Assembly (NCBI GenBank): GCA_964532485.1
Contig: CAZHKE010000008.1
Coordinates: 20,589 to 84,588 of the forward strand
DNA length: 64,000 bases
Reading direction: 5' to 3'
Source of the DNA: DATBSK01 sp964532485
GTDB taxonomy: Bacteria; Actinomycetota; Acidimicrobiia; IMCC26256; PALSA-555
Both the position numbers and the translations under genes were made by a program. Of the stretch, positions 50,387 through 58,337 are shown in pieces. How positions within the stretch are numbered: position 1 is the first letter of the stretch; the number at the start of each line of letters is the position of its first letter. Under the pieces are notes generated by a model, which saw only the letters and a program-made list of their open reading frames with translations, searched no databases and was not told the DNA's origin.

Positions 50387-51004
50387 ATGCCCGACCTCGC
50401 GACGCTCCTCGATCCCGCACGGACCGCCGTCCTCACGATGGAGCTCCAGCGCGGCGTCGTCGGCGACCTCGCGTTCATGCCCGCCATCGCCGACGTCGTG
50501 CGCGCCGGCGATGTGATCGCCAGGGCAGCGGCGGTCGTCGGCGCGGCTCGGCGAGCGGGCGCACGAGTCGTCCACTGCACCGCCGAGTACCGACCGGACC
50601 GCGTCGGAGCAACGACGAACACGCCCCTGCTCCGCTCGCTCGCCAAGAGCACCCCGCACATGATCGCCGGCACGCCCGAGGCCGAGGTCGTGCCCGAGCT
50701 CGGCCCGGAACCGACGGACATCGTGTCCGCGCGAGCACACGGACTGACGCCGTTCCCGGGCACGGAGCTCGACCAGCTGCTGCGCAACCTCGGCCTCGAG
50801 GTGATCGTCGCGACCGGCGTCTCGCTCAACGTGGGCGTGCTCGGGCTCGTGATCGTCGCTGCTGACCTCGGGTATGACGTCGTCGTCGCCACCGATGCCG
50901 TAGCCGGCATGCCGCGCGCGTACGCCGACGCGGTGCTCGAGCACACGATCCCCGCGCTGGCCACGAAGGCGACGACCGCCGAGATCGTGCAAGTGTGGAC
51001 GTGA
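50387..51004 (+). CDS. Isochorismatase-like (cysteine hydrolase superfamily) protein, catalytic residues altered
   Basis: 205 aa from the leaderless ATG 50387. The fold is recognisable from TAVLTMELQRGVVGDLAFMP, ARRAGARVVHCTAEYRPD and LEVIVATGVSLNVGVLGLVIVAADLGYDVVVATDAVAG. In active isochorismatase-like hydrolases the first motif carries Asp and the TGVxxNxCV motif carries Cys; here they are Glu (MELQ) and Gly (NVGV). The protein is therefore probably not a classical cysteine hydrolase. Heads a four-gene unit with two SDRs and an amidohydrolase. Function unknown. Confidence 0.78.
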   Translation: MPDLATLLDPARTAVLTMELQRGVVGDLAFMPAIADVVRAGDVIARAAAVVGAARRAGARVVHCTAEYRPDRVGATTNTPLLRSLAKSTPHMIAGTPEAEVVPELGPEPTDIVSARAHGLTPFPGTELDQLLRNLGLEVIVATGVSLNVGVLGLVIVAADLGYDVVVATDAVAGMPRAYADAVLEHTIPALATKATTAEIVQVWT

Positions 51005-51795
51005 TGGTGCGCGCCGCGGGACTCGACTTCGACGGCCTCCTCGCGGGAAAGGTCGCGCTCATCACCGGCGCGGCGTCCGGGCAGGGCCGAGCGGCCGGGC
51101 GGCTCTTCGGCGCACAGGGTGCACGCGTCGTCGTGGCCGACATCAACGACGAGGGCGCGGCCGAGACGGTGAAGATGCTCGAGGAGCAGGGCTCCGAGGG
51201 GTTGGCCGTGCACGCCGATGTCTCCGTGCGTGCCGACGTCGACATGATGATCGACGCCGCGATCGAGCGCTACGGCCAGCTCGACGTCCTCTACAACAAT
51301 GCCGCGGTGCAGATGTCGGGGCGACTCGTCGAGTGCACCGAGGCCGACTGGGACCTGACGATCGCGACCAACCTGTCGGCGATCTTCTGGGCCTGCCGCG
51401 CTGCGATCCCCCACCTGCTCGAAGGCGACGGCGGGAGCATCATCAACACCGCGTCGACGCTCGGCCTGATCGGCTCCGAGGGCTACGCCGCGTACGGCGC
51501 AGCCAAGGCCGGGCTCGTGCTCCTCACGAAGCAGCTCGCGGTCGAGTACGGACCCGCGGTGCGTGCGAACGTGATCGCGCCGGGGTCGATCGACACGCCG
51601 CGATTTCGCAAGGTCCTCGACAAGACGCCCGGCGCGGAGCAGTTCGTCGACGGGCTCAAGAAGACGATCCCGGTCAGCCGGCTGGGCACCGCCGAGGACG
51701 TCGCCGCCATCGCCCTGTTCCTCGCGAGTGACATGAGCGCGTACGTCAGCGGCGCGATCGTCCCGGCCGACGGCGGTCTGGCGGTGTACCGGTGA
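51004..51795 (+). CDS. Short-chain dehydrogenase/reductase (SDR)
   Basis: 263 aa from ATG 51004, sharing one base with the preceding TGA (TGATG). Classical SDR: TGAASGQGRAAG (cofactor glycine motif), VVVADIND (acidic residue favouring NAD), LYNNAAVQMSG (NNAA), NTASTLG (Ser) and YAAYGAAKAG (YxxxK). C-terminal family signature SAYVSGAIVPADGG. Oxidises a hydroxyl or reduces a ketone in the same unit as a second SDR, to which it is coupled by GTGA. Substrate unknown. Confidence 0.9.
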   Translation: MVRAAGLDFDGLLAGKVALITGAASGQGRAAGRLFGAQGARVVVADINDEGAAETVKMLEEQGSEGLAVHADVSVRADVDMMIDAAIERYGQLDVLYNNAAVQMSGRLVECTEADWDLTIATNLSAIFWACRAAIPHLLEGDGGSIINTASTLGLIGSEGYAAYGAAKAGLVLLTKQLAVEYGPAVRANVIAPGSIDTPRFRKVLDKTPGAEQFVDGLKKTIPVSRLGTAEDVAAIALFLASDMSAYVSGAIVPADGGLAVYR

Positions 51796-52556
51796 GCATC
51801 GACTGCGTGGCGATCGTCGTGGGTGGCGCGTCCGGCCTCGGGGAGGCGATCTCGCACCGCCTCGCCTCCGAAGGCGCCACCGTCGTCGTCGCCGACGTCG
51901 ACGGTGGCGGCGCAGCAACGGTCGCCGACGCGATCGTCGCCACCGGACACAACGCGGTCGCGGTGACGTGCGACGTGACGCTGGCGACCGACGTCGGCGC
52001 AATGGTCGAGGAGGCTGCGTCGCTCGGCCGCATCGGCGTGCTCGTGCTCTCGGCCGCGGTCGAGAGCCTGGTCCCGGTCACCGAGCTGTCCGACGACGAC
52101 TGGCAGCACGTGCTCGACGTGAACCTCAAGGGGCCGTTCCTCTGCATGCGCGCCGCGATCCCCCACCTGGTCGAGGGCGGTGGCGGTTCGGTGATCGCGC
52201 TCGGCTCGACGCTCGGTCTGATCGTCGCGCCCGGTCACCCCGCGTACTGCGCAAGCAAGGGTGCGCTCCTCAACCTCTGCAAGCAGGCTGCGATCGAGCA
52301 CGCACCCGACGGCGTCCGGGTGAACATGCTTGCTCCTTCGGCGACCGACACCGGCCTCTTCATGAAGTACTCGGAGCAGGCTCCCGACCCTGACGCGTTG
52401 CGGCGCCAGATCGCGTCGAACGTCCCCATGCACCGGCTCGGCACCGGCGACGAGGTGTGTGACGCGGTCGTGTTCCTCGCCGGCGACCAGTCCACGTACC
52501 TGAGCGGTTCGGTGCTCCCCCTCGACGGCGCGCTCGCGGCGCGTCGCGTCGTCTGA
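51792..52556 (+). CDS. Short-chain dehydrogenase/reductase (SDR)
   Basis: 254 aa from GTG 51792. Motifs: VVGGASGLGEAISHRLASEG, VVVADVDGGG, LVLSAAVESLVPV (a variant of the NNAG motif, lacking both Asn), ALGSTLGLI and HPAYCASKGALLNLCKQAA (YxxxK). The changed NNAG region is uncommon but the catalytic Ser, Tyr and Lys are kept. Ends with TYLSGSVLPLDGA. Similar to the upstream SDR, so the pair may have arisen by duplication and could act on successive or stereoisomeric substrates. Confidence 0.88.
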   Translation: MSIDCVAIVVGGASGLGEAISHRLASEGATVVVADVDGGGAATVADAIVATGHNAVAVTCDVTLATDVGAMVEEAASLGRIGVLVLSAAVESLVPVTELSDDDWQHVLDVNLKGPFLCMRAAIPHLVEGGGGSVIALGSTLGLIVAPGHPAYCASKGALLNLCKQAAIEHAPDGVRVNMLAPSATDTGLFMKYSEQAPDPDALRRQIASNVPMHRLGTGDEVCDAVVFLAGDQSTYLSGSVLPLDGALAARRVV

Positions 52557-52564
52557 CGGCGGCG

Positions 52565-53623
52565 ATGCGCGCCGGCCTCCCCGTCCTCGACGCCGACGGC
52601 CACGTCGTCGAGCCGGCGGCGGTCTTCGCCGACACGATTCCAGCGGGGGCCGAGGTGTTCGACCTGCCCGCGACGACGCCGTACCAGATGTGCGGTGATC
52701 TCGAGCTCCTGCGCGACCAGCTCGACCACGGGTTCGACGCTCCGTCGTACCTGCGCGCGATGGACGCCCAGGGCATCGACGCCGCCGTGCTGTACCCGTC
52801 CCTCGGCCTCTTCGTGCCGTTTTTGCCCGAGCTCGACGCGGACGGATCGCTCGCCGCATGCCGCGCGTACAACGACTGGATCACCGAGTACTGCGCGGCC
52901 GACACCAGCCGCCTCGCCGGCGTCGGCGTGGTGCCACGTGAGCCGGCCCGCGCGGCCGACGAGGCCCACCGCATCGCCGAGCTCGGACTGGTCGCGACCC
53001 TCATGCGGCCGAACCACCTGGGCGGGGACTACCTCGACGCCGGTTCGTGGGCACCGCTGTACTCGGCCTTGGAGGACGCGGGGCTGGTGCTCGCGGTGCA
53101 CGAGGCGCTCGGCGTGCGATCCGGGAGCACGATCGGCTCGGATCGGTTCACCGGCTTCGCGGCCCGCCATACGTGCTCCCACCCGCTCGAGCAGATGACC
53201 GCCGCGGTCGCTCTGCTCCTCGGCGGCGTCCTCGAACGTCATCCCCGCATGCGGGTCGCGTTCCTCGAGTCAGGCACGGCGTGGCTGCCGTACTGGCTGG
53301 CGCGTCTCGACGACCACCGCGAGTGGATGCGCGACAGCGAGTGCGCGGACCTGACGCTGAGCCCGAGCGAGTACTTCGCCCGCCAGTGCGCGATCTCCTC
53401 GGACCCCGAGGACGTGCTCGCCGCCTTCACGATCTCCCAGGTCGGCGCCGACCACGTGATGTGGGCGAGCGACTTCCCGCACCCCGACGCCGAGTTCCCG
53501 GGCGCGGTCGACGACTTCCTCGGGGCGATCCCCGACGTCGATGAGGCCGGGCGGCGCGCGGTGCTCTGGGAGACGCCGCTGCGCTTCTACGGGCTCGGCA
53601 GACGGTTCACGACGCCGACCTGA
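52565..53623 (+). CDS. Amidohydrolase-2 family metal-dependent hydrolase/decarboxylase
   Basis: 352 aa, ATG start 9 nt after the SDR. The ACMSD-like TIM barrel is shown by LDADGHVVEPAAVF (DxDxH), YLRAMDAQGIDAAVLYPSLG, RMRVAFLESGTAWLPYWLARLDDH and the C-terminal HVMWASDFPHPDAEFPG (metal Asp in SDFPH). Members hydrolyse or decarboxylate aromatic and cyclic acids and often occur in actinobacterial aromatic or steroid catabolic clusters. It ends the isochorismatase-SDR-SDR unit and overlaps the convergent lipase-like gene by 17 nt. Confidence 0.87.
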   Translation: MRAGLPVLDADGHVVEPAAVFADTIPAGAEVFDLPATTPYQMCGDLELLRDQLDHGFDAPSYLRAMDAQGIDAAVLYPSLGLFVPFLPELDADGSLAACRAYNDWITEYCAADTSRLAGVGVVPREPARAADEAHRIAELGLVATLMRPNHLGGDYLDAGSWAPLYSALEDAGLVLAVHEALGVRSGSTIGSDRFTGFAARHTCSHPLEQMTAAVALLLGGVLERHPRMRVAFLESGTAWLPYWLARLDDHREWMRDSECADLTLSPSEYFARQCAISSDPEDVLAAFTISQVGADHVMWASDFPHPDAEFPGAVDDFLGAIPDVDEAGRRAVLWETPLRFYGLGRRFTTPT

Positions 53624-54623
53624 CGCCGCGCTCCACGGCCTGGCGCACGCGGCGGACGATTCTGCGGTTCGCGAGCTCGTTGGCGTGCGAGCACGGTGAG
53701 CGGTCGATCGCGTCGACGATGCCGAACAGCGATGCGTGGCAGTGGGCGACGAACGGGCGCACGCCGCGGCTGGCGTCGGCCGTCGCCGACGGCACCGACA
53801 CCGCGAAGTCGCCGACCGAGAAGCTCTCGGACAGCCCGAAGGGCCCGCCGACGCCGACGTCGATCTCCGCCGCGACCGGGATGATGCGCACCCCGTCGCC
53901 CCACACGGGCAGCTCCCGGAGCTGGCCCGAGTCGGGGATCATGCCCTGCACCGCGGCCGTCTCGGTCGCCCCGAGCAGGCCGCAGAACGTCCGGTCGGGG
54001 CGTCGCTGCGTCGCGACGCGCTGAGCGGGAAGTCGCGCGAAGTCGACGCTGCACGCGCGCAGGGCGGTCTTGATGAGCTCGGCCGCGATGTCGCCCACCA
54101 CGCCACCGCCGAACCCGAGCAGCTGCGCACCCCGGAAGGGAGTGCCGACCGTCACGACCCGTGCGAGCGACTCGGAGACCGCGCGTGCGTCGACGACGCC
54201 ACCTTGCGCCTGGCGCGTCGCGAGGCCACCCATCGAGTGCGCGACCACCGTGACGGGCTCGTCGTGCACCTGCGCCAGGCAGACGATCGCACGCCCGAGC
54301 TGCTCGCCGATGGCCGGATCCGTCACCCACTCGAGCGAGTGGTCGGAGTAGTCGAACGTGTAGGTCACGGCACCGTCGATCCGGCCGACCGCTTCGATCA
54401 TGGTCGGCCAGTCGCCGAGCCGGCGGCGGAAGTCCGACGGCTCGCCCGCGAACCCGTGGACGAACAGCACCGGGACCCCCCGCGCGCCCGACGAGATCCG
54501 CCTCACCGACTCACCACAAGCACTCCGATGCTTCTTCGAGTCGGATCGTGCCGCGGACGGCGCGGCCGTCGTGATGAGCAGGAGCGCGGCGGCGAACGCG
54601 CCCACGAGTGTTCGCCACGCCAT
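53607..54623 (-). CDS. Secreted alpha/beta-hydrolase (lipase-like)
   Basis: 338 aa from ATG 54623, with signal peptide MAWRTLVGAFAAALLLITTAAPSAARS. The oxyanion segment is VLFVHGFAGEPSDF, the nucleophile elbow VVAHSMGGLATRQA (GxSxG form AHSMG), with a distal VAHCHASL as the likely catalytic His. Resembles triacylglycerol lipases or PGAP1-like esterases. Four or more cysteines (ACGESV, ACSVDF, FCGLLG) suggest disulfides. A TACCGT hexamer 6 nt before the ATG indicates a leaderless transcript. A substrate in the cell envelope or medium is likely but not known. Confidence 0.82.
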   Translation of the reverse strand: MAWRTLVGAFAAALLLITTAAPSAARSDSKKHRSACGESVRRISSGARGVPVLFVHGFAGEPSDFRRRLGDWPTMIEAVGRIDGAVTYTFDYSDHSLEWVTDPAIGEQLGRAIVCLAQVHDEPVTVVAHSMGGLATRQAQGGVVDARAVSESLARVVTVGTPFRGAQLLGFGGGVVGDIAAELIKTALRACSVDFARLPAQRVATQRRPDRTFCGLLGATETAAVQGMIPDSGQLRELPVWGDGVRIIPVAAEIDVGVGGPFGLSESFSVGDFAVSVPSATADASRGVRPFVAHCHASLFGIVDAIDRSPCSHANELANRRIVRRVRQAVERGVRSAS

Positions 54624-54629
54624 CCCGCG

Positions 54630-54635
54630 ACGGTA
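54630..54635 (-). promoter_or_regulatory. Putative leaderless -10 (TACCGT)
   Basis: Minus strand, 6 nt upstream of the secreted hydrolase ATG. Confidence 0.45.
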
Positions 54636-54734
54636 CGCGCGATCGGCCCGGCCTCCGTGTCGCATACATGCGACGGGAGAGACGTCGACAGCCTTCCCAC
54701 GCGCCACTGAATGCTCGCGGGTGGCCATGTTCGC

Positions 54735-54740
54735 TACGGT
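54735..54740 (+). promoter_or_regulatory. Putative leaderless -10 (TACGGT)
   Basis: Ends 8 nt before the GTG at 54749; it selects that GTG over upstream in-frame starts. Confidence 0.5.
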
Positions 54741-54748
54741 CGTCCTCC

Positions 54749-56737
54749 GTGGCCCAGCGTCGGCATCTCGGCGCGCTCGACGGGATCCGGGGGCTGGCGG
54801 TCGCGGCCGTCTTCTGCTTCCACGCCGGGTTCGGCTGGGCGTCCGGCGGGTTCCTCGGCGTGTCGGTGTTCTTCACGCTGTCGGGCTTCCTGATCACCCG
54901 CCTCCTGCTCGACGAGGCCCGGCGGGACCACGCGATCGACCTGCTCCACTTCTGGGCGCGCCGGCTTCGTCGACTGACGCCCGCGGCGCTCGCCACGGTC
55001 GTGCTCGTCTTCGTGCTGGCCGCCACGGTGCTGCCCGTCGATCCCGGGAGTCTCCGCGGCGACGCCCTCGCCGCCCTCGGCTACTTCGCGAACTGGCACT
55101 TCCTGGCCGGAGGCGCGTCGTACTCGGACCTCTTCGGCGACCCTTCGCCCTTGCTCCACTTCTGGAGCCTGGCGATCGAGGAGCAGTTCTACCTGGTCTT
55201 CCCCCTGGTCGTGCTCGGAGTCGTGCAGATCAGCCACCCGCGGCGAACGACTGCGAACCTGCGGCTCGTCCTCGTCGGGCTGCTGGCAGCGTCGCTCGCC
55301 GCCAACGTGCTCGCGGCGCGAGCAGGCGACTTCGACTTCCTCTACTACAGCCTTCCGACGCGCGCGGCGGAGCTGCTCGCGGGCGCGCTGCTCGCGACGA
55401 GCCCTGGGGCCTCGAGGCTCCCCGACCGTCGCGCACCCGGGTGGGCGCTACCGCTCGGCGTCCTCGCCGTCGCGGGAATCGGCACGGTGATCGCGACCAC
55501 CTCCGTCACCTCCGGCTGGCTGCGCAGCGGGTGGCTCCCCGCGTTCGCGCTGCTGTCGGTCGGGCTCCTCGTCGCCGCGCTCCCCTCGGGACCATTCGCG
55601 TCTGCGCTGGCCGTCACGCCGTTGCGCGCCCTGGGACGCATCTCGTACGGCGTCTACCTGTACCACTGGCCGGTGATCCTCTGGCTCGACGCCGAGGCGA
55701 CCGATCTGAGCGGCGTCGCGCTCGCGTCGCTCCAGGCGGTGGTCACGATCGCGCTCGCGACGGTCTCCTTCTGGTTCTTGGAGTGGCCGATCCGCCAGGG
55801 CCGCTTCCCGCGTGGCGTGACTGCGCGCGCTGCGGCTCCGGTTGCGATCGTCGCACTTGCGGTGTTGACCGTGCCGGCGACCGCGGTCTTGCCGGATTCG
55901 AGCGCGCCTGACTTCGCTGCGGAGGCGCGCGCGCTCGAACGCGCCACACGTCGGTCGAACGCAGAACCTCCCGGACTCGATGCTCGTCCGCGCCTCGCGT
56001 ACTTCGGGGACTCGACTGCACTGCGAACGATCGTCGGGCTCGCGGGATGGAACGACGGTTCGGGCGCGTTCACCCCGGTCCCGGGCGAAGTCGGACTGGG
56101 CTGCGGGCTCACCCGCGGCGGGAGCTGGCGCGTCGAAGGGCAGGTGTACCCGATGCGCGGCGATGCCGGCTGCCCGTCGGACTGGGCGGCCACGTGGCCG
56201 AGCTCGATCGAGACCAACCGCGTCGACGTCGCGGTCCTCCAGGTCGGACCGGCCGACATCGCGGACCGGCAGCTCGCCGGCGAGTCCGTGTGGCGGGCAC
56301 CGGGCGACCCGACCTACGACAGCTACCTGCGTGCCGAGCTCAGGACGGCGCTCGAGCTGTTCACGTCTCGCGGCGTGACGGTCGTCGCGCTCACGACGCC
56401 GGTCGTGCACTACGGGATCAATCAGGTCCCGCCGCCACCCGAACCCGCCAACGACCCGGCGCGGGCCAAGACGTTCAACCGGATCCTCCGTGAGGCAGCG
56501 CGCGAGGTTCCGGGCGTCGCAGTGGTCGACCTCGGACGATGGGTCGACGGGCGAGACGGCGGCTCGGTCGACACGATCCTTCGGCCCGACGGGGTCCACT
56601 TCTCGATCGAGTCGTCGCTCGACACGGTCGGGCCATGGCTCGGCCCCCGCGTCGTTCGTGCCGTCGCGCGAGCGCGCGCTCAGCCGAGCGCGATGAAGGA
56701 GAGTCCGACGAGCGCGAGCACGAGCCCGACGAGCTGA
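54749..56737 (+). CDS. Acyltransferase-3 with C-terminal SGNH domain (OafA-like)
   Basis: 662 aa from GTG 54749 (VAQRRHLGALDGIRGLAVAAVFCFHAGF). The N-terminal 390 residues are an acyltransferase-3 membrane domain with the catalytic-type His in FCFHAGF, GFLGVSVFFTLSGFLITRLLL and HFWSLAIEEQFYLVFPL. The C-terminal periplasmic domain is SGNH-like: LAYFGDSTALR (GDS) and RPDGVHFS (D-x-x-H). Such fusions O-acetylate cell-surface sugars, the acyl group crossing the membrane and being transferred by the SGNH domain. This fits the glycan theme of the window. The 3' end overlaps the EamA gene by 58 nt. Confidence 0.88.
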   Translation: MAQRRHLGALDGIRGLAVAAVFCFHAGFGWASGGFLGVSVFFTLSGFLITRLLLDEARRDHAIDLLHFWARRLRRLTPAALATVVLVFVLAATVLPVDPGSLRGDALAALGYFANWHFLAGGASYSDLFGDPSPLLHFWSLAIEEQFYLVFPLVVLGVVQISHPRRTTANLRLVLVGLLAASLAANVLAARAGDFDFLYYSLPTRAAELLAGALLATSPGASRLPDRRAPGWALPLGVLAVAGIGTVIATTSVTSGWLRSGWLPAFALLSVGLLVAALPSGPFASALAVTPLRALGRISYGVYLYHWPVILWLDAEATDLSGVALASLQAVVTIALATVSFWFLEWPIRQGRFPRGVTARAAAPVAIVALAVLTVPATAVLPDSSAPDFAAEARALERATRRSNAEPPGLDARPRLAYFGDSTALRTIVGLAGWNDGSGAFTPVPGEVGLGCGLTRGGSWRVEGQVYPMRGDAGCPSDWAATWPSSIETNRVDVAVLQVGPADIADRQLAGESVWRAPGDPTYDSYLRAELRTALELFTSRGVTVVALTTPVVHYGINQVPPPPEPANDPARAKTFNRILREAAREVPGVAVVDLGRWVDGRDGGSVDTILRPDGVHFSIESSLDTVGPWLGPRVVRAVARARAQPSAMKESPTSASTSPTS

Positions 56738-57510
56738 AGACGGGCCATGGGTTCGTGCAGCAAGCCCCACGCCCAGCCCACGGTGAACGCCGGTCCGAGC
56801 GCGGCGACGGGTGCGACGATCGACGACAGGCCCTCGCGGACGGCGACCAGCAGCAGCACGGTCGCGGCCACATCGAGGATGCCGGCCGCAGCCGCGATGC
56901 GCAGCTCGCGTTGCGCCAGCAGGACACCGGTACGGGTCGCGAGGAGCACGACCACGACGAGCGCGACCGCGGCCGCACGCCCGGTCAGAACGGGCCAGAA
57001 GCCCGAACCGTCGGCGGTCTCCGCGTAGAGGACGAACGACGAGCCGAAGAACAGCCCCGCGCCGACCGCGAGGCCGAGCGCCTGCAGCGCATTGCCCGAC
57101 TCGCGGTCGTGCTCGTGGGCGATGAGACCGCCGGCGACGATCGCGCAGGCGACGCCCGCCAGCGCGAGCGTCGACGGTTCCTCACCCGTCAGCAGACCCC
57201 ACCCGACCGGGATGCACGCCGCGACCACGGCGGTGATCGGCGCGACGATCCCCATTCGCCCGAGTGAGAGTCCCTGGTAGAGCGCGCCGAGCCCGACGAC
57301 GTTGAGCGCGCCCGCCGCGGCGCCGAACCAGAGGTCGCGACCGGTCGGTGAGCCTGCGAACAGCAGCGCTGCGACGACCGCCCCGACGATCGCGACGAGC
57401 TGCGCGATGCCGAGCACGGCAACCGTCGACGCCCGTCGCGACACCAGGCCTCCGAGGAAGTCGCCTGACCCGAAGCACGCCGCGACGAGGACGCCGACGA
57501 AGACCGCCAC
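56680..57510 (-). CDS. EamA-family (DMT superfamily) transporter
   Basis: 276 aa from GTG 57510. Ten hydrophobic segments arranged as two EamA repeats (first: VAVFVGVLVAACFGSGDFLGG ... LGALYQGLSLGRMGIVAPITA; second: ALGLAVGAGLFFGSSFVLY ... LGPAFTVGWAWGLLHEPMARLQLVGLVLALVG). DMT proteins export or import small metabolites; the solute cannot be read from sequence. A TAGGCT hexamer 9 nt upstream of the GTG suggests a leaderless single-gene transcript. Converges on the acyltransferase gene. Confidence 0.87.
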   Translation of the reverse strand: MAVFVGVLVAACFGSGDFLGGLVSRRASTVAVLGIAQLVAIVGAVVAALLFAGSPTGRDLWFGAAAGALNVVGLGALYQGLSLGRMGIVAPITAVVAACIPVGWGLLTGEEPSTLALAGVACAIVAGGLIAHEHDRESGNALQALGLAVGAGLFFGSSFVLYAETADGSGFWPVLTGRAAAVALVVVVLLATRTGVLLAQRELRIAAAAGILDVAATVLLLVAVREGLSSIVAPVAALGPAFTVGWAWGLLHEPMARLQLVGLVLALVGLSFIALG

Positions 57511-57519
57511 GAGCCCGGC

Positions 57520-57525
57520 AGCCTA
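57520..57525 (-). promoter_or_regulatory. Putative leaderless -10 (TAGGCT)
   Basis: Minus strand, 9 nt upstream of the EamA GTG. Confidence 0.4.
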
Positions 57526-57550
57526 CGAGTCGGGCCAACGTTCGCGCGCG

Positions 57551-58066
57551 TCAGCCAGCCTTGGAGTAGTTCTCGAGGCGCGGCGCGGCCGCCTGCCCGA
57601 CCGCGATGATCTGCTCACCGAACGTGCTGTCGGACTCGGGCTCGTGGACGCGGAAGCGCCCGACGACCTTCCCGACCCGCACGGTGAGCTCGTCGGTGCC
57701 GATGAGGAACGTCGAGAAGGCCTCGTCGCCGACGGCCTCCACGTCGGTGACGGACCCCGCGAGCTCTTCGCCCGTCGTCGCCTCTCGGTCGAAGACCTGC
57801 TTCGCCTTCGCGACGCTCTTCGACCGCGTGACGAGGACCTCGACGATGATGTCGGGGATGTCGGCCCGCGAGGGCTTGTCGAAGGCGCAGTAGTCGCCCT
57901 GCTGCACGGCGCCCTTCGAGAACGGCTGCTCGAAGATGGTCTCGAGCTCCTCCTGGGCGAGCACGGCGCAGCCGTTCAGCACCTTGGCGCCCGCCGACAC
58001 CGTCGCCAGGGTCGTTGCGAGCGCGACGAGCGCGGCCAGCGCGACCAACCGGATGAGCTTCGACAT
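57551..58066 (-). CDS. Secreted hypothetical protein (DUF3558-like)
   Basis: 171 aa from ATG 58066, chosen because a signal peptide follows (MSKLIRLVALAALVALATTLATVSAGA) and TACCTT lies 8 nt upstream. The mature part has two cysteines in the pattern NGCAVLAQEELETIF ... GDYCAFDKPS, resembling DUF3558-type actinobacterial exported proteins, and an alternating alpha/beta region. No catalytic motif seen and no lipobox. It is monocistronic, divided from the EamA gene by 40 nt. Function unknown. Confidence 0.75.
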   Translation of the reverse strand: MSKLIRLVALAALVALATTLATVSAGAKVLNGCAVLAQEELETIFEQPFSKGAVQQGDYCAFDKPSRADIPDIIVEVLVTRSKSVAKAKQVFDREATTGEELAGSVTDVEAVGDEAFSTFLIGTDELTVRVGKVVGRFRVHEPESDSTFGEQIIAVGQAAAPRLENYSKAG

Positions 58067-58074
58067 CGGTTCCG

Positions 58075-58080
58075 AAGGTA
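58075..58080 (-). promoter_or_regulatory. Putative leaderless -10 (TACCTT)
   Basis: Minus strand, 8 nt upstream of the secreted protein's ATG. Confidence 0.45.
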
Positions 58081-58280
58081 CCCGCCCGCTTCGACCGCGC
58101 CGCGCGCACCAAGGCTCTCCGGCCAATCCAAGACCGAAACCGTTCCGCGACGAAACACGATCACAGGTAAGGACCGCCCCTGTTGGGGACCGGCCCCCAC
58201 AGATCGACGAGCTGGGAGTACGCCGGTTCGCCGAGACCGCAGTGCGGTAGGGGTCGATCCGCGAAATGGGGCCGGGAAGG

Positions 58281-58298
58281 CCCGAACCGCGGTTCGGG
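58281..58298. terminator. 18-bp perfect palindrome downstream of the sigma-factor operon
   Basis: CCCGAACC-GC-GGTTCGGG. It lies 40 nt past the stop of the neocarzinostatin-domain gene, in a 271-nt gap (58067-58337) that has no other recognisable gene. Possible terminator or an operator. Confidence 0.4.
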
Positions 58299-58337
58299 GC
58301 CCCTGGTGGCGCGAGGACAAGCGCGGCGGGGCATCGG

